This document shows positions 1 to 4,733 of a stretch of 6,677 nucleotides of DNA, piece after piece. The DNA is from Candidatus Bathyarchaeota archaeon (lineage in GTDB: Archaea > Thermoproteota > Bathyarchaeia > Bathyarchaeales > Bathyarchaeaceae), in assembly GCA_020350305.1 (NCBI GenBank), contig CP070709.1, forward strand, positions 607,869-614,545, written 5' to 3'. A program made the translations under genes and the position numbers. Below the pieces are notes generated by a model. The model worked only from the letters and a program-made list of their open reading frames with translations, ran no database searches and had not been told where the DNA came from. Each line of letters opens with the position of its first letter. Within the stretch, counting starts at the first letter, position 1.

Positions 1-33
1 AAATAGAGAAGGCTAAGCTTGATCTTCTGCAAT

Positions 34-276
34 CTACTTTCTATCTTTCTCTTCTTTCAAGCAATTTACGACCGCTCGAAAAATGGTGTATGGTTCAACC
101 TTTTCTACTTCTTTTCTCTCTTTTCCTTTGCTGACGTAATAAGGTGGAGGATTTGATTTCTTGACTGTTCGAATCCAGAGTGCACCCCAAGCAGCAATTA
201 AGATTAAAGCGGAAAAAAAGACAAGTAGAAGCAAATCAGCGGCCTCAATGACGGCGTTTTCAAACAATTCATTCAC
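34..276 (-). CDS. Small single-helix membrane protein, unknown function
   Basis: The 80-residue product has a short acidic N-terminus, one strongly hydrophobic stretch at about residues 14-36, then a basic, proline-containing tail (PPPYY near 44-48, then many Lys/Glu). This fits a one-pass membrane protein with a charged cytoplasmic tail under the positive-inside rule. I recognise no family. The start is GTG at 276-274. No Shine-Dalgarno sequence precedes it, but a TATA-like TTTTTAAC lies about 25-30 bases upstream (300-307), which would put the transcript start almost on the GTG, so a leaderless mRNA is likely. An inverted repeat sits just behind that box. The stop is TAG at 36-34. Membrane topology is well supported; function is not. 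A chance frame is possible but unlikely given the clean hydrophobic/charged division. Confidence 0.6.
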   Translation of the reverse strand: MNELFENAVIEAADLLLLVFFSALILIAAWGALWIRTVKKSNPPPYYVSKGKERKEVEKVEPYTIFRAVVNCLKEEKDRK

Positions 277-299
277 AAGGAAAAAACCGTTGAGACTTG

Positions 300-307
300 T
301 TAAAAAT
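300..307 (-). promoter_or_regulatory. Putative TATA box for the 34-276 gene
   Basis: Read on the minus strand this is TTTTTAAC, centred about 27 bases before the GTG at 276. That is the archaeal TATA-to-start distance if the transcript is leaderless. The match is loose, so this is inference from spacing. Confidence 0.35.
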
Positions 308-329
308 CATGTTTCGAAAATAGAACATG
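308..329. repeat. Inverted repeat CATGTT-N10-AACATG
   Basis: CATGTT at 308-313 is mirrored by AACATG at 324-329, a dyad of 22 bases whose half-site centres are 16 bases apart. It lies directly upstream of the TATA-like box at 300-307, where archaeal regulators or activators often bind. A further AACATG occurs at 411-416. Six-base arms can arise by chance in AT-rich DNA, so an operator role is only suggested. Confidence 0.3.
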
Positions 330-449
330 CCGAAGAATAGTATATTTTGAAGAAGGATAGAACAAATTCATAATTATAAAATTTCTGACCTCACCACGAT
401 GTGGCACTTTAACATGAGAACATCAATATACTACATAGTGATAATGTTG

Positions 450-459
450 AAAAAAGGGG
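450..459 (-). terminator. Possible T-tract terminator (CCCCTTTTTT)
   Basis: On the minus strand this reads CCCC followed by six T. Archaeal RNA polymerase can stop on T-runs without a hairpin. It lies about 155 bases beyond the tRNA 3' end and just after the frame ending at 489. The same C4T5 pattern follows the thermosome gene at 772-780, which supports a shared role. Confidence 0.35.
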
Positions 460-488
460 AGGTTACAGACGATCTCGCATAGCCAAAC

Positions 489-662
489 CTAACAGGCGGT
501 ACCAATAGTCTTAATGTTTATGAATAGCCCTAATTTGTACTTGTTGATTGCTTCTTGCTTTCGGTCGTAGAACGTGGATTCGCGGCTTTCAGCTATGAGC
601 TTTTTCGCAATGATGGTGCTCCGGCCGGGATTTGAACCCGGGTCGGCGGCTTTCTTCCATAA
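489..662 (-). other. Open frame without start codon, running out of the tRNA-Glu gene
   Basis: One minus-strand frame stays open from a TGA inside the tRNA intron (665-663), through the 3' half of the tRNA, to TAG at 491-489. The part beyond the tRNA (about 40 codons) has protein-like composition: Lys/Glu-rich with AESREST and YDRKQEAINKYK, then a more hydrophobic end. It contains no ATG, GTG or TTG, so it cannot be a normal gene as it stands. It may be a C-terminal fragment left by an event at the tRNA 3' end, or chance. The direction (away from the tRNA, same strand) does not fit the usual SSV-type split integrase arrangement as I understand it. I do not recognise the sequence. Confidence 0.2.
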
Positions 663-710
663 TCAAACGTCGAGAGGCCGTCATACTTAACCGGACTATA
701 CTACCGGAGC
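614..710 (-). tRNA. tRNA-Glu (anticodon CTC) with a 19-base intron at 37/38 and encoded CCA
   Basis: On the minus strand the 7-bp acceptor stem GCTCCGG/CCGGAGC closes, followed by discriminator A (617) and an encoded CCA (616-614). The D arm (GTAT/GTAT with G-U pairs, loop with GG), anticodon stem CGGC/GCCG and T arm CCGGG-TTCAAAT-CCCGG are all present. The anticodon loop is C-T-CTC-G-A, giving Glu. The 5' exon is 710-671, the intron 670-652 and the 3' exon 651-614. The intron sits between positions 37 and 38, the canonical archaeal site. A bulge-helix-bulge can be drawn: nucleotides 32-35 pair with intron bases 14-17 except for one C-A mismatch at C34, and intron bases 2-4 pair with 11-13, so the tRNA splicing endonuclease should recognise it. 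The outermost anticodon-stem pair (A27-C43) is also mismatched. The identity agrees with archaeal tRNA-Glu as I know it. Confidence 0.95.
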
Positions 711-737
711 GTCATGACTAAAAAGAGTATATTTGTC

Positions 738-743
738 TTTAAA
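738..743 (-). promoter_or_regulatory. TATA box of tRNA-Glu
   Basis: TTTAAA lies 28-33 bases upstream of the first tRNA base (710) in an A/T-rich surround. This is the expected position for an archaeal TATA box of a stable RNA gene with a very short leader. Confidence 0.55.
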
Positions 744-771
744 TTTTTGGCGTCGAGTAGCCTTGTTGAGG

Positions 772-780
772 AAAAAGGGG
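772..780 (-). terminator. Possible T-tract terminator after thermosome (CCCCTTTTT)
   Basis: Downstream of the chaperonin stop the minus strand reads CCCCTTTTTCC, a T5 run 13-21 bases beyond the stop codon. It precedes the tRNA promoter, as would suit separation of the two transcripts. The run is short, so confidence is limited. Confidence 0.35.
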
Positions 781-792
781 AATATAGGGAGA

Positions 793-2436
793 TTAGTATT
801 CTCCTTCTTCGGGCGGGCCTCCAGGTGGGCCTCCAGGCATCTTAGGTTTTGTCGCCGCGATCACGTCGTCGATCCTTAAGATCATCGATGCTACTCCAGT
901 TGCTGATTTTAGTGCTTGCTCTTTCACTCGCAGAGGTTCGATCACGCCGCATTCACGCATGTCCATGATTTTACCAGTGAAAACATTTACTCCCATCAGG
1001 TGTCCCCTTGGTTTTTGGTGGGCTGACCTCAATCCCACAAGTATGTCAATGGCTTCAAGGCCAGCGTTTTCAGCTAGTGTTTTTGGCACTATCTCGATGG
1101 CGTCGGCGAACGCTTCAATGGCAAGTTGCTCTCTTCCACCAACGTTTGTTGCGTATGGACGAATCACCTTCGCTATCTCCGATTCAATCGCCCCTCCGCC
1201 AGCAACAACCTTGTTATGTTCAACCACATCTGCAATCACAGACAAGGCATCGTGCATGGCTCTCTCCGCCTCATCAACCATTCTTTCAAGACCAGCGCGA
1301 ATCAAAATGGCGACTGATCGTGGATGCTCACATTTCTCAATGAAGATCATCTTGTCGTCGCCAACTTTGCGTTCTTCCACTAGTCCAGCTTTCCCAAGGT
1401 CCATAGGCTTCAAGTCATCCAGATTTGTGATTACTCTTCCTTTAGTGGCCCTAGCCAATTTCTCCATATCAGACTGTTTCACTCTTCTGGCGGTTAAAAT
1501 TCCATTCTTCGCCAAGAAGTGTTGAGCTACGTCGTCGATGCCCTTCTGGCACAACAGTACTTTGGCGCCTGAAGCATTGATTTTTTCAACCATTTCCTTG
1601 AGCATGCGAGTTTCTTTGTCTAGAAACGCTTTCATCTGTGTAGGGTCTCGTATCCTAATTTCGGCGCTGAACTCAGTCTTCTCCACTTCCAGTGGACAGT
1701 CGAGCAAAGCTATTTTTGCGTTATTGATTCTTTTTGGCATCCCTGGATGTACAACTTCCTTGTCAATTATTATGCCGCTGATAAGCTCTGTGTCGTGGAG
1801 GCTTTTTCCCGCCTTCTTTGTGATCTGAATGTTGTCGATATCTGCTACTCTTCTATCGCCTCTCTGATCAGTAATTTGTGTTACCGCGTCAATAGCAATT
1901 TCTGCCAGATGATCTCTTGCAACACCTACTGCTTTGCTAGCCATAGCTGTCATTGCAACCTTCTTCAAGATTTCACGATCTTTGAGGTCAGCGGTTATTC
2001 CTACTTTGCTGAGTGCCTCTATTGCTTTTTGAACAGCCTTCCTGTACCCGCTCGCGATGATTGTTGGGTGGATGTTTTGATTCAGTAGTTCTTCAGCTTT
2101 TTGTAGGAGTTCTCCCGCAAATATGACAGCGGTTGTTGTTCCGTCACCGACTTCATCATCCTGTGTCTTGGCAACTTCCACCATCATTTTTGCAGCTGGG
2201 TGTTCAACGTCGATTTCATCTAGGATTGCTGCTCCGTCGTTTGTTATGGTTATGTCACCGAGGCTGTCGATTAACATTTTGTCCATGCCGCGGGGGCCAA
2301 GTGTTGTCCTTAGAACTTCAGCGACAACTCGGGCAGCCATGAAATTGTTTCTTCGAGCTTCTCTACCGCGTGAACGGGCGGTTCCTTCTTTCAAGATTAT
2401 AACCGGTTGTCCCGCTTGTGTAGTTAAGTAGGCCAT
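793..2436 (-). CDS. thsA: Thermosome subunit (group II chaperonin, Hsp60/TCP-1 family)
   Basis: The 547-residue product is full length for this family. It would form a cytoplasmic double-ring ATPase with a built-in lid that folds proteins, the archaeal counterpart of eukaryotic CCT. Equatorial nucleotide-binding motifs are intact: [11 protein letters not shown] at 45-55, ITNDGAAIL at 64-72 and GDGTTT at 97-102. The apical and intermediate domains fill the middle, the VVAGGGAIE motif comes at about 410-420, and the returning equatorial domain ends in [10 protein letters not shown]. The tail is the typical flexible Gly/Pro/Glu end, [13 protein letters not shown]; its GGPP units come from an 11-base direct repeat 12 bases apart (815-825 and 827-837). 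The ATG at 2436 follows a strong GGAGGAG ribosome site 5 bases away, and a BRE/TATA promoter lies 53-61 bases upstream of the ATG. It appears monocistronic. No other subunit is in the window, so alpha/beta assignment is uncertain and the symbol is generic. Confidence 0.97.
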   Translation of the reverse strand: MAYLTTQAGQPVIILKEGTARSRGREARRNNFMAARVVAEVLRTTLGPRGMDKMLIDSLGDITITNDGAAILDEIDVEHPAAKMMVEVAKTQDDEVGDGTTTAVIFAGELLQKAEELLNQNIHPTIIASGYRKAVQKAIEALSKVGITADLKDREILKKVAMTAMASKAVGVARDHLAEIAIDAVTQITDQRGDRRVADIDNIQITKKAGKSLHDTELISGIIIDKEVVHPGMPKRINNAKIALLDCPLEVEKTEFSAEIRIRDPTQMKAFLDKETRMLKEMVEKINASGAKVLLCQKGIDDVAQHFLAKNGILTARRVKQSDMEKLARATKGRVITNLDDLKPMDLGKAGLVEERKVGDDKMIFIEKCEHPRSVAILIRAGLERMVDEAERAMHDALSVIADVVEHNKVVAGGGAIESEIAKVIRPYATNVGGREQLAIEAFADAIEIVPKTLAENAGLEAIDILVGLRSAHQKPRGHLMGVNVFTGKIMDMRECGVIEPLRVKEQALKSATGVASMILRIDDVIAATKPKMPGGPPGGPPEEGEY

Positions 2437-2441
2437 ACAAA

Positions 2442-2448
2442 CTCCTCC
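2442..2448 (-). promoter_or_regulatory. Ribosome binding site of thermosome (GGAGGAG)
   Basis: GGAGGAG on the minus strand, 5 bases before the ATG at 2436, fixes the start. It is one of the strongest Shine-Dalgarno sequences in the window, as expected for an abundant chaperonin. Confidence 0.75.
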
Positions 2449-2488
2449 ATTAACAAATATTTAATCTAACTACAGCAATTTCCCCTCG

Positions 2489-2502
2489 GATATAAACCTT
2501 TT
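2489..2502 (-). promoter_or_regulatory. BRE/TATA promoter of thermosome
   Basis: The minus strand reads AAAAGG followed by TTTATATC, a good archaeal BRE plus TATA arrangement. The expected transcript start is near 2465, leaving a leader of about 30 bases that includes the ribosome binding site. The histone promoter has a similar AAAAGG-TTAAAT form. Confidence 0.6.
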
Positions 2503-2560
2503 TCACTAATCAGTGGGTCGTGGCTTGAATTTCTGAAATGAAGGAAGGTGAAGATGCGAT

Positions 2561-2782
2561 CTATTTGCCCATAATTTTCTTTACAGCTATCTCGATGTCT
2601 TTTGCCTGAACCGTTTTTCTTCTAGCATGCTCGGCGTAGTCTCTGGCTTCTGAAGCAATTTTGATGCCGATATCTTCAAGCGCCTTTGCTAATTCCTTTG
2701 CCGCTGACTCACTTACTCTTTCTGCCCCTGCTTTCTTGCATATCCTATGCATTGGGGCTACAGATAACTCGGAGTTTTTCAT
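2561..2782 (-). CDS. Archaeal histone (HMf family)
   Basis: The 73-residue product is a single histone fold that dimerises and wraps chromosomal DNA. Family landmarks are in order: VAPMHRI near 8-14 opening helix 1, GAERVS at 19-24 in loop 1, the long helix 2 (about 26-52) with IASEARDYAEHA, and RKTVQAKDIEIAV at 55-67 (loop 2 and helix 3). The RKT and GAERVS segments are the loop regions that contact DNA in known archaeal histones. There are no extra tails, and the length matches HMfA/HMfB plus a few N-terminal residues. I chose the ATG at 2782 because GGAGG (2794-2790) lies 7 bases upstream and the protein then begins like its family; an upstream ATG at 2863 would add 27 unrelated residues and run through the TATA box. 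It has its own promoter, divergent from the rpS17e gene. Confidence 0.95.
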   Translation of the reverse strand: MKNSELSVAPMHRICKKAGAERVSESAAKELAKALEDIGIKIASEARDYAEHARRKTVQAKDIEIAVKKIMGK

Positions 2783-2789
2783 ACAACCG

Positions 2790-2794
2790 CCTCC
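2790..2794 (-). promoter_or_regulatory. Ribosome binding site deciding the histone start
   Basis: GGAGG on the minus strand, 7 bases before the ATG at 2782, selects the short histone form over a longer upstream frame. Confidence 0.7.
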
Positions 2795-2820
2795 GTAGCT
2801 TCTTTTTTTGTTTAAGTCAC

Positions 2821-2836
2821 CATTTAACCTTTTCGG
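2821..2836 (-). promoter_or_regulatory. BRE/TATA promoter of the histone gene
   Basis: The minus strand reads GAAAAGG followed by TTAAATG. The box lies about 25 bases before a transcript start expected near 2798, which leaves just room for the ribosome binding site at 2794-2790. Confidence 0.5.
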
Positions 2837-2921
2837 AGACTGAAAGCGTCGGCACTTGTTCAATGTTAAAAATCAACCCTTTTTTATCCATCTTATTCTC
2901 AGTTATACCCGCATTGTGAAA

Positions 2922-2946
2922 AAAGGCATAAACGAGATTCGCCTTT
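2922..2946. repeat. Inverted repeat AAAGGC-N13-GCCTTT in the divergent promoter region
   Basis: AAAGGC at 2922-2927 is mirrored by GCCTTT at 2941-2946. A third AAAGGC occurs at 3007-3012, next to the likely promoter of rpS17e. The left arm also resembles a BRE followed by ATAAA on the plus strand, so it could be part of a distal promoter rather than a protein-binding dyad. Confidence 0.25.
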
Positions 2947-3000
2947 GAAATAGCATTAAAGGTAATTGAATTGCTTTTCATAAATTCTGTCAAGACGCAA

Positions 3001-3010
3001 GTAATAAAAG
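3001..3010 (+). promoter_or_regulatory. Possible TATA region for rpS17e
   Basis: GTAATAAAAG is the best TATA-like element on the plus strand upstream of rpS17e. It would start transcription near 3032, leaving a leader of roughly 30-45 bases. The match is moderate. Confidence 0.35.
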
Positions 3011-3062
3011 GCACGGGAAATGCAACGTTATTGGCGAGATAGATAAGACATGGTTTAGGGAT

Positions 3063-3067
3063 GGAGG
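3063..3067 (+). promoter_or_regulatory. Ribosome binding site supporting the TTG start of rpS17e
   Basis: GGAGG lies 11 bases before TTG 3079 and inside the reading frame that would begin at ATG 3061. Its position supports the internal TTG as the true start, although the spacing is somewhat long. Confidence 0.45.
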
Positions 3068-3078
3068 CAAGTGAATAC

Positions 3079-3300
3079 TTGGGTAAAGTCCGAACAGAAA
3101 AGGTGAAGAAAGTAGCCAGAGAACTAGTGAGGCAACACCCAAACAAGTTTACATCAGATTTCAAGAACAACCAAGAACTAGTCAAATCTCTTACCATAAT
3201 TTCTTCAGCAAGGTTAAGAAATAGAATAGCAGGTTATATCACCCGATTATTGGCCAGTGTGGAAGCTGACCAGATTTCTGAAACGGAAGAAACAGAATAA
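3079..3300 (+). CDS. rps17e: 30S ribosomal protein S17e
   Basis: The product is the archaeal/eukaryotic small-subunit protein S17e, absent from bacteria. It shows the family pattern from the first residue: GKVRTEKVKKVARELV, HPNKFTSDFKNN, a variable stretch, then LRNRIAGYITRLL (about 47-58), followed by a short acidic tail. The 73-residue length is normal. I chose TTG at 3079 because the protein then begins MGKVR as in relatives, and GGAGG (3063-3067) lies 11 bases before it. The alternative ATG at 3061 adds six residues, overlaps that GGAGG and has only a weak AGGG upstream, though it cannot be ruled out. Two further plus-strand genes follow after 58 bases and may share its transcript. Confidence 0.9.
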   Translation: MGKVRTEKVKKVARELVRQHPNKFTSDFKNNQELVKSLTIISSARLRNRIAGYITRLLASVEADQISETEETE

Positions 3301-3358
3301 CAGTTTTAATTTGTGGATTGCTTAACGCGCGTTTACATCGGGAGATGAGGGAACGTTG

Positions 3359-3727
3359 ATGGTGGATGAATACAGAAAAGGATGGGCCTTACGCTATCTA
3401 AGGGAAGCGAAGGCAGAGTTGACCGCGGCTCAAAAGACGCCGTACATGGCTCCAAGCTTGATTCTGGAAGCCGTGAGGAAGGCTCAGGTGGCCATATACT
3501 ATAGTTTAGGTGATCCAGCGTTTGTTGAGACAATCGTCCGTCAAACTATAGGCAAGAAAAAAGTTGTTGAAGACCCGGTTTTAAGGTGTCTTGTTGAAAT
3601 TGAGCGGGCGGTTCAGCGGGTTGTACAGTCTCCAGAGCCGAATCATGAGAAGGCTGTTGAACGAGCAGATGGTCTTATCCAAATTGCTTCGGACATCGTG
3701 GAGCTTTTGACAGGTGAGACGGCGTAG
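3359..3727 (+). CDS. Uncharacterised all-helical protein, coupled to SAMP/MoaD-like gene
   Basis: The 122-residue product is predicted to be almost entirely alpha-helical, soluble and cytoplasmic. Helices can be seen at about 4-26 (YRKGWALRYLREAKAEL), 32-50 (LILEAVRKAQVAIYYSL), 54-63, 72-90 and 95-118. The first two recall HEPN-type or nucleotidyltransferase-partner bundles, but I see no R-X4-6-H nuclease motif, so a HEPN assignment is only a resemblance. The ATG at 3359 is preferred because GAGGG (3347-3351) lies 7 bases upstream; TTG at 3356 would add one residue. The stop TAG overlaps the GTG of the next gene by one base, so the two should be translated together and may act together, perhaps with this protein as partner or carrier for the ubiquitin-like protein. 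I do not recognise a named family. Confidence 0.8.
   Translation: MVDEYRKGWALRYLREAKAELTAAQKTPYMAPSLILEAVRKAQVAIYYSLGDPAFVETIVRQTIGKKKVVEDPVLRCLVEIERAVQRVVQSPEPNHEKAVERADGLIQIASDIVELLTGETA
3712..3717 (+). promoter_or_regulatory. Ribosome binding site of the SAMP/MoaD-like gene (AGGTGA)
   Basis: AGGTGA matches the archaeal Shine-Dalgarno core and lies 9 bases before GTG 3727, within the end of the upstream gene. It supports the GTG start and coupled translation. Confidence 0.55.
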
Positions 3728-4014
3728 TGAACGTGAAGGTGAAGCTTCTAGGGGTTTTTCGGGGACTTTCTGGAAGAAGCCAGCTTTCAATAGAAGTGGA
3801 TGAGCCAGCGGTTATGAGTAAGCTTGTTGAGAAACTTGCTGAATCTTTTTCACCAAAATTCAAGCGAGCGTTAGTTGCCCCGGAACTTGATGACCCGAGG
3901 CCGAACACACTTATTCTTGTGAATGGAAGGGAGATCAGTGTTCTTCATGGTCTTGAAACTGAAATTTGTGATGGCGACGAGGTGGTTCTGATCCCAGTTT
4001 CACACGGCGGATAA
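3727..4014 (+). CDS. Ubiquitin-like small archaeal modifier / MoaD-family sulfur carrier
   Basis: The 95-residue product has the beta-grasp pattern of MoaD/ThiS/SAMP proteins. It opens with a strand pair (VKVKLLGVFRGLSG, then QLSIEVDE), followed by a helix at about 29-41, TLILVNGREIS (61-71), GLETEICDGDEVVLIP (75-90) and the ending VSHGG. The exposed C-terminal Gly-Gly is the site that an E1-like enzyme (MoeB/UbaA type) adenylates, after which the protein carries sulfur as a thiocarboxylate for molybdopterin or tRNA thiolation, or is joined to lysines of target proteins. Which role applies cannot be told from sequence. It starts with GTG overlapping the previous stop (TAGTG). No E1 enzyme, MoaE or other molybdopterin gene is in the window, which leaves the modifier and tRNA-thiolation roles open. 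The length is normal and no residue looks missing. Confidence 0.9.
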   Translation: MNVKVKLLGVFRGLSGRSQLSIEVDEPAVMSKLVEKLAESFSPKFKRALVAPELDDPRPNTLILVNGREISVLHGLETEICDGDEVVLIPVSHGG

Positions 4015-4201
4015 GTCAAATGGCATTTTGTAGGATTATAAAGTGACTGTTGCCTACTCAGACCATGTGGGAATGCCCCTGTAATTTTACATCTCTTCTG
4101 CGAAAGTAATTTTGAATAGATTTTTGGTGTGGTTGCTTGGAAAACGGACATGCCGGGTACGTATATGTCATTTTCTGTAATATTTGTTGACTAGAAGTAT
4201 T

Positions 4202-4210
4202 CCCTATAAG
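4202..4210 (+). promoter_or_regulatory. Possible TATA box for the small 4243 gene
   Basis: CCTATAAGA lies about 33-41 bases before ATG 4243, giving an expected transcript start near 4232. The flanking 4015-4201 holds no visible gene, only a weak GACAT/ATGTC dyad (4147-4169) and a T5 run at 4121-4125. Confidence 0.35.
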
Positions 4211-4242
4211 ACGATTTCATAGTTTAGTTCTATTTAGAGGAC

Positions 4243-4449
4243 ATGGTTATGACGAAAAGCGGTTGCACGTTTGTAGGAAACTCTTCTGCGATTTTTCAAA
4301 TAATTATGGATATGACGCTTCTTCTATCTATAGGACCAATTGAGGTCACGTTTCTAATATTGTTCGTTGTAGCAGTCTTCTTCGGAGTCGTTTATTCAAA
4401 ACGCCTGCACATATGTATGAGTTACTTGGTGGGTCATGGAATTGGATAA
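4243..4449 (+). CDS. Small membrane protein with TatA-like N-terminal pattern, possibly degenerate
   Basis: The 68-residue frame has one membrane segment at about 35-50 directly after IGPIE (30-34) and ending in FFG (46-48), then KRL (53-55) and GHGIG at the C-terminus. TatA/TatE proteins of the twin-arginine export pathway begin with a short hydrophobic helix after an IGP-x-E motif, then FG, KKLPEL and an amphipathic helix ending in a G-rich turn, so the order here is suggestive. However, the segment after FFG has extra residues, the Pro of the hinge is missing and the expected charged tail is absent. Starts at ATG 4306 or 4312 would give a more TatA-like N-terminus but have no ribosome site; ATG 4243 has only GAGG close by. 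It may be a divergent TatA, a decayed copy, or an unrelated membrane peptide. It overlaps the next frame by 14 bases. Confidence 0.45.
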   Translation: MVMTKSGCTFVGNSSAIFQIIMDMTLLLSIGPIEVTFLILFVVAVFFGVVYSKRLHICMSYLVGHGIG

Positions 4450-4576
4450 AAAAACCTTTGAGCTCTACAGACAATTAAGGGAACATGGTTACTCCCACAA
4501 GGTAATTTACCATATTCTGAAAATCTATGAGCAACACGACATCTTTCAGAAGATAGAAACAATATCAAGAAAGTAG
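4436..4576 (+). CDS. Small charged helical protein, unknown function
   Basis: This 46-residue frame begins with ATG inside the end of the upstream membrane frame, in a different reading frame. It looks like a real polypeptide: an amphipathic charged helix (DKKTFELYRQLREHG), a turn, then a second helix (SHKVIYHILKIYEQ). The helix-turn-helix-like layout is too short for a DNA-binding claim. A GGTGGG stretch lies only 2 bases before the ATG, so expression would rely on coupling with the preceding frame. T5 tracts at 4598-4602 and 4642-4646 could end the transcript. I recognise no family. It could also be the shifted tail of the upstream frame if a base was lost. Confidence 0.45.
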   Translation: MELDKKTFELYRQLREHGYSHKVIYHILKIYEQHDIFQKIETISRK

Positions 4577-4615
4577 TTGTATATTGCCTATTCTGACTTT
4601 TTGTAGCCAAGTGGC

Positions 4616-4662
4616 GGCAATCACCCTCACAAAACCATCCGTTTTTGTGTTTAAGGTGAGCC
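4616..4662. terminator. Extended imperfect hairpin between convergent genes
   Basis: Nested arms pair across the region: GGC (4616-4618) with GCC (4660-4662), TCACC (4621-4625) with GGTGA (4655-4659), and CACAAAA (4628-4634) with TTTTGTG (4643-4649), with small internal loops and an 8-base apical loop. It lies between the plus-strand pair ending at 4576 and the minus-strand SPFH gene ending at 4727. T5 runs at 4598-4602 and 4642-4646 add plus-strand stop signals. A terminator or mRNA 3'-end structure serving one or both strands is the simplest reading. Confidence 0.45.
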
Positions 4663-4714
4663 ATTCATAAATAACTGGGTTGAAAATCGGGTTATCTGAA
4701 CTTGCATGCGTGTG

Positions 4715-4733
4715 TCCCTAGTTGTTCTAGGGA
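4715..4733 (-). terminator. Perfect 7-bp hairpin across the stop codon of the SPFH gene
   Basis: TCCCTAG and CTAGGGA pair perfectly around a 5-base loop (4722-4726), and the TAG stop of the SPFH gene (4729-4727) forms part of the stem. No T-run follows on the minus strand, so this may be an mRNA 3'-end or ribosome-release structure rather than a classical terminator. Confidence 0.35.

Larger units (their letters stand above)
277..613. other. 337-base stretch with no convincing gene
   Basis: The stretch between the small membrane gene and the tRNA is AT-rich on its left. It holds the CATGTT/AACATG dyad, a CCAC-gat-GTGG mini-hairpin at 394-404, a minus-strand CCCCTTTTTT tract at 450-459 and a frame without a start codon (489-662). 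A 27-codon plus-strand frame at 399-482 has an ATG but no ribosome binding site and is unconvincing. I see no clear C/D box or other structured RNA signature. Confidence 0.5.

Noticed and set aside
399..482. A 27-codon plus-strand frame with ATG in the left gap.
   Set aside because: It has no ribosome site, promoter or conserved features, and its length is within chance expectation.
489..662. SSV-type split integrase fragment at the tRNA.
   Set aside because: The frame runs the same way as the tRNA rather than toward it, and no tyrosine recombinase motif (such as an R-H-R-Y set) is visible.
959..2431. Several long plus-strand open frames across the thermosome gene.
   Set aside because: They lie opposite a full-length, motif-complete chaperonin gene and have Ser/Leu/Cys-rich shadow composition.
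2783..2863. Longer N-terminus for the histone starting at ATG 2863.
   Set aside because: It would place the TATA box inside the coding region, adds residues unlike any archaeal histone, and ignores the GGAGG site before ATG 2782.
2817..3197. A 126-codon minus-strand frame across the histone/rpS17e divergent region.
   Set aside because: It overlaps rpS17e and the histone promoter, and its Phe/Ser/Leu-rich composition is typical of antisense.
4603..4690. tRNA-like A box (TAGCCAAGTGG, 4603-4613) and a rough B box (GGTTGAAAATC, 4678-4688), suggesting a tRNA or tRNA remnant.
   Set aside because: No acceptor stem can be formed, the D and T stems fail, and the B box lacks the invariant TTCRA core. 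The spacing is also too wide without a large insert.
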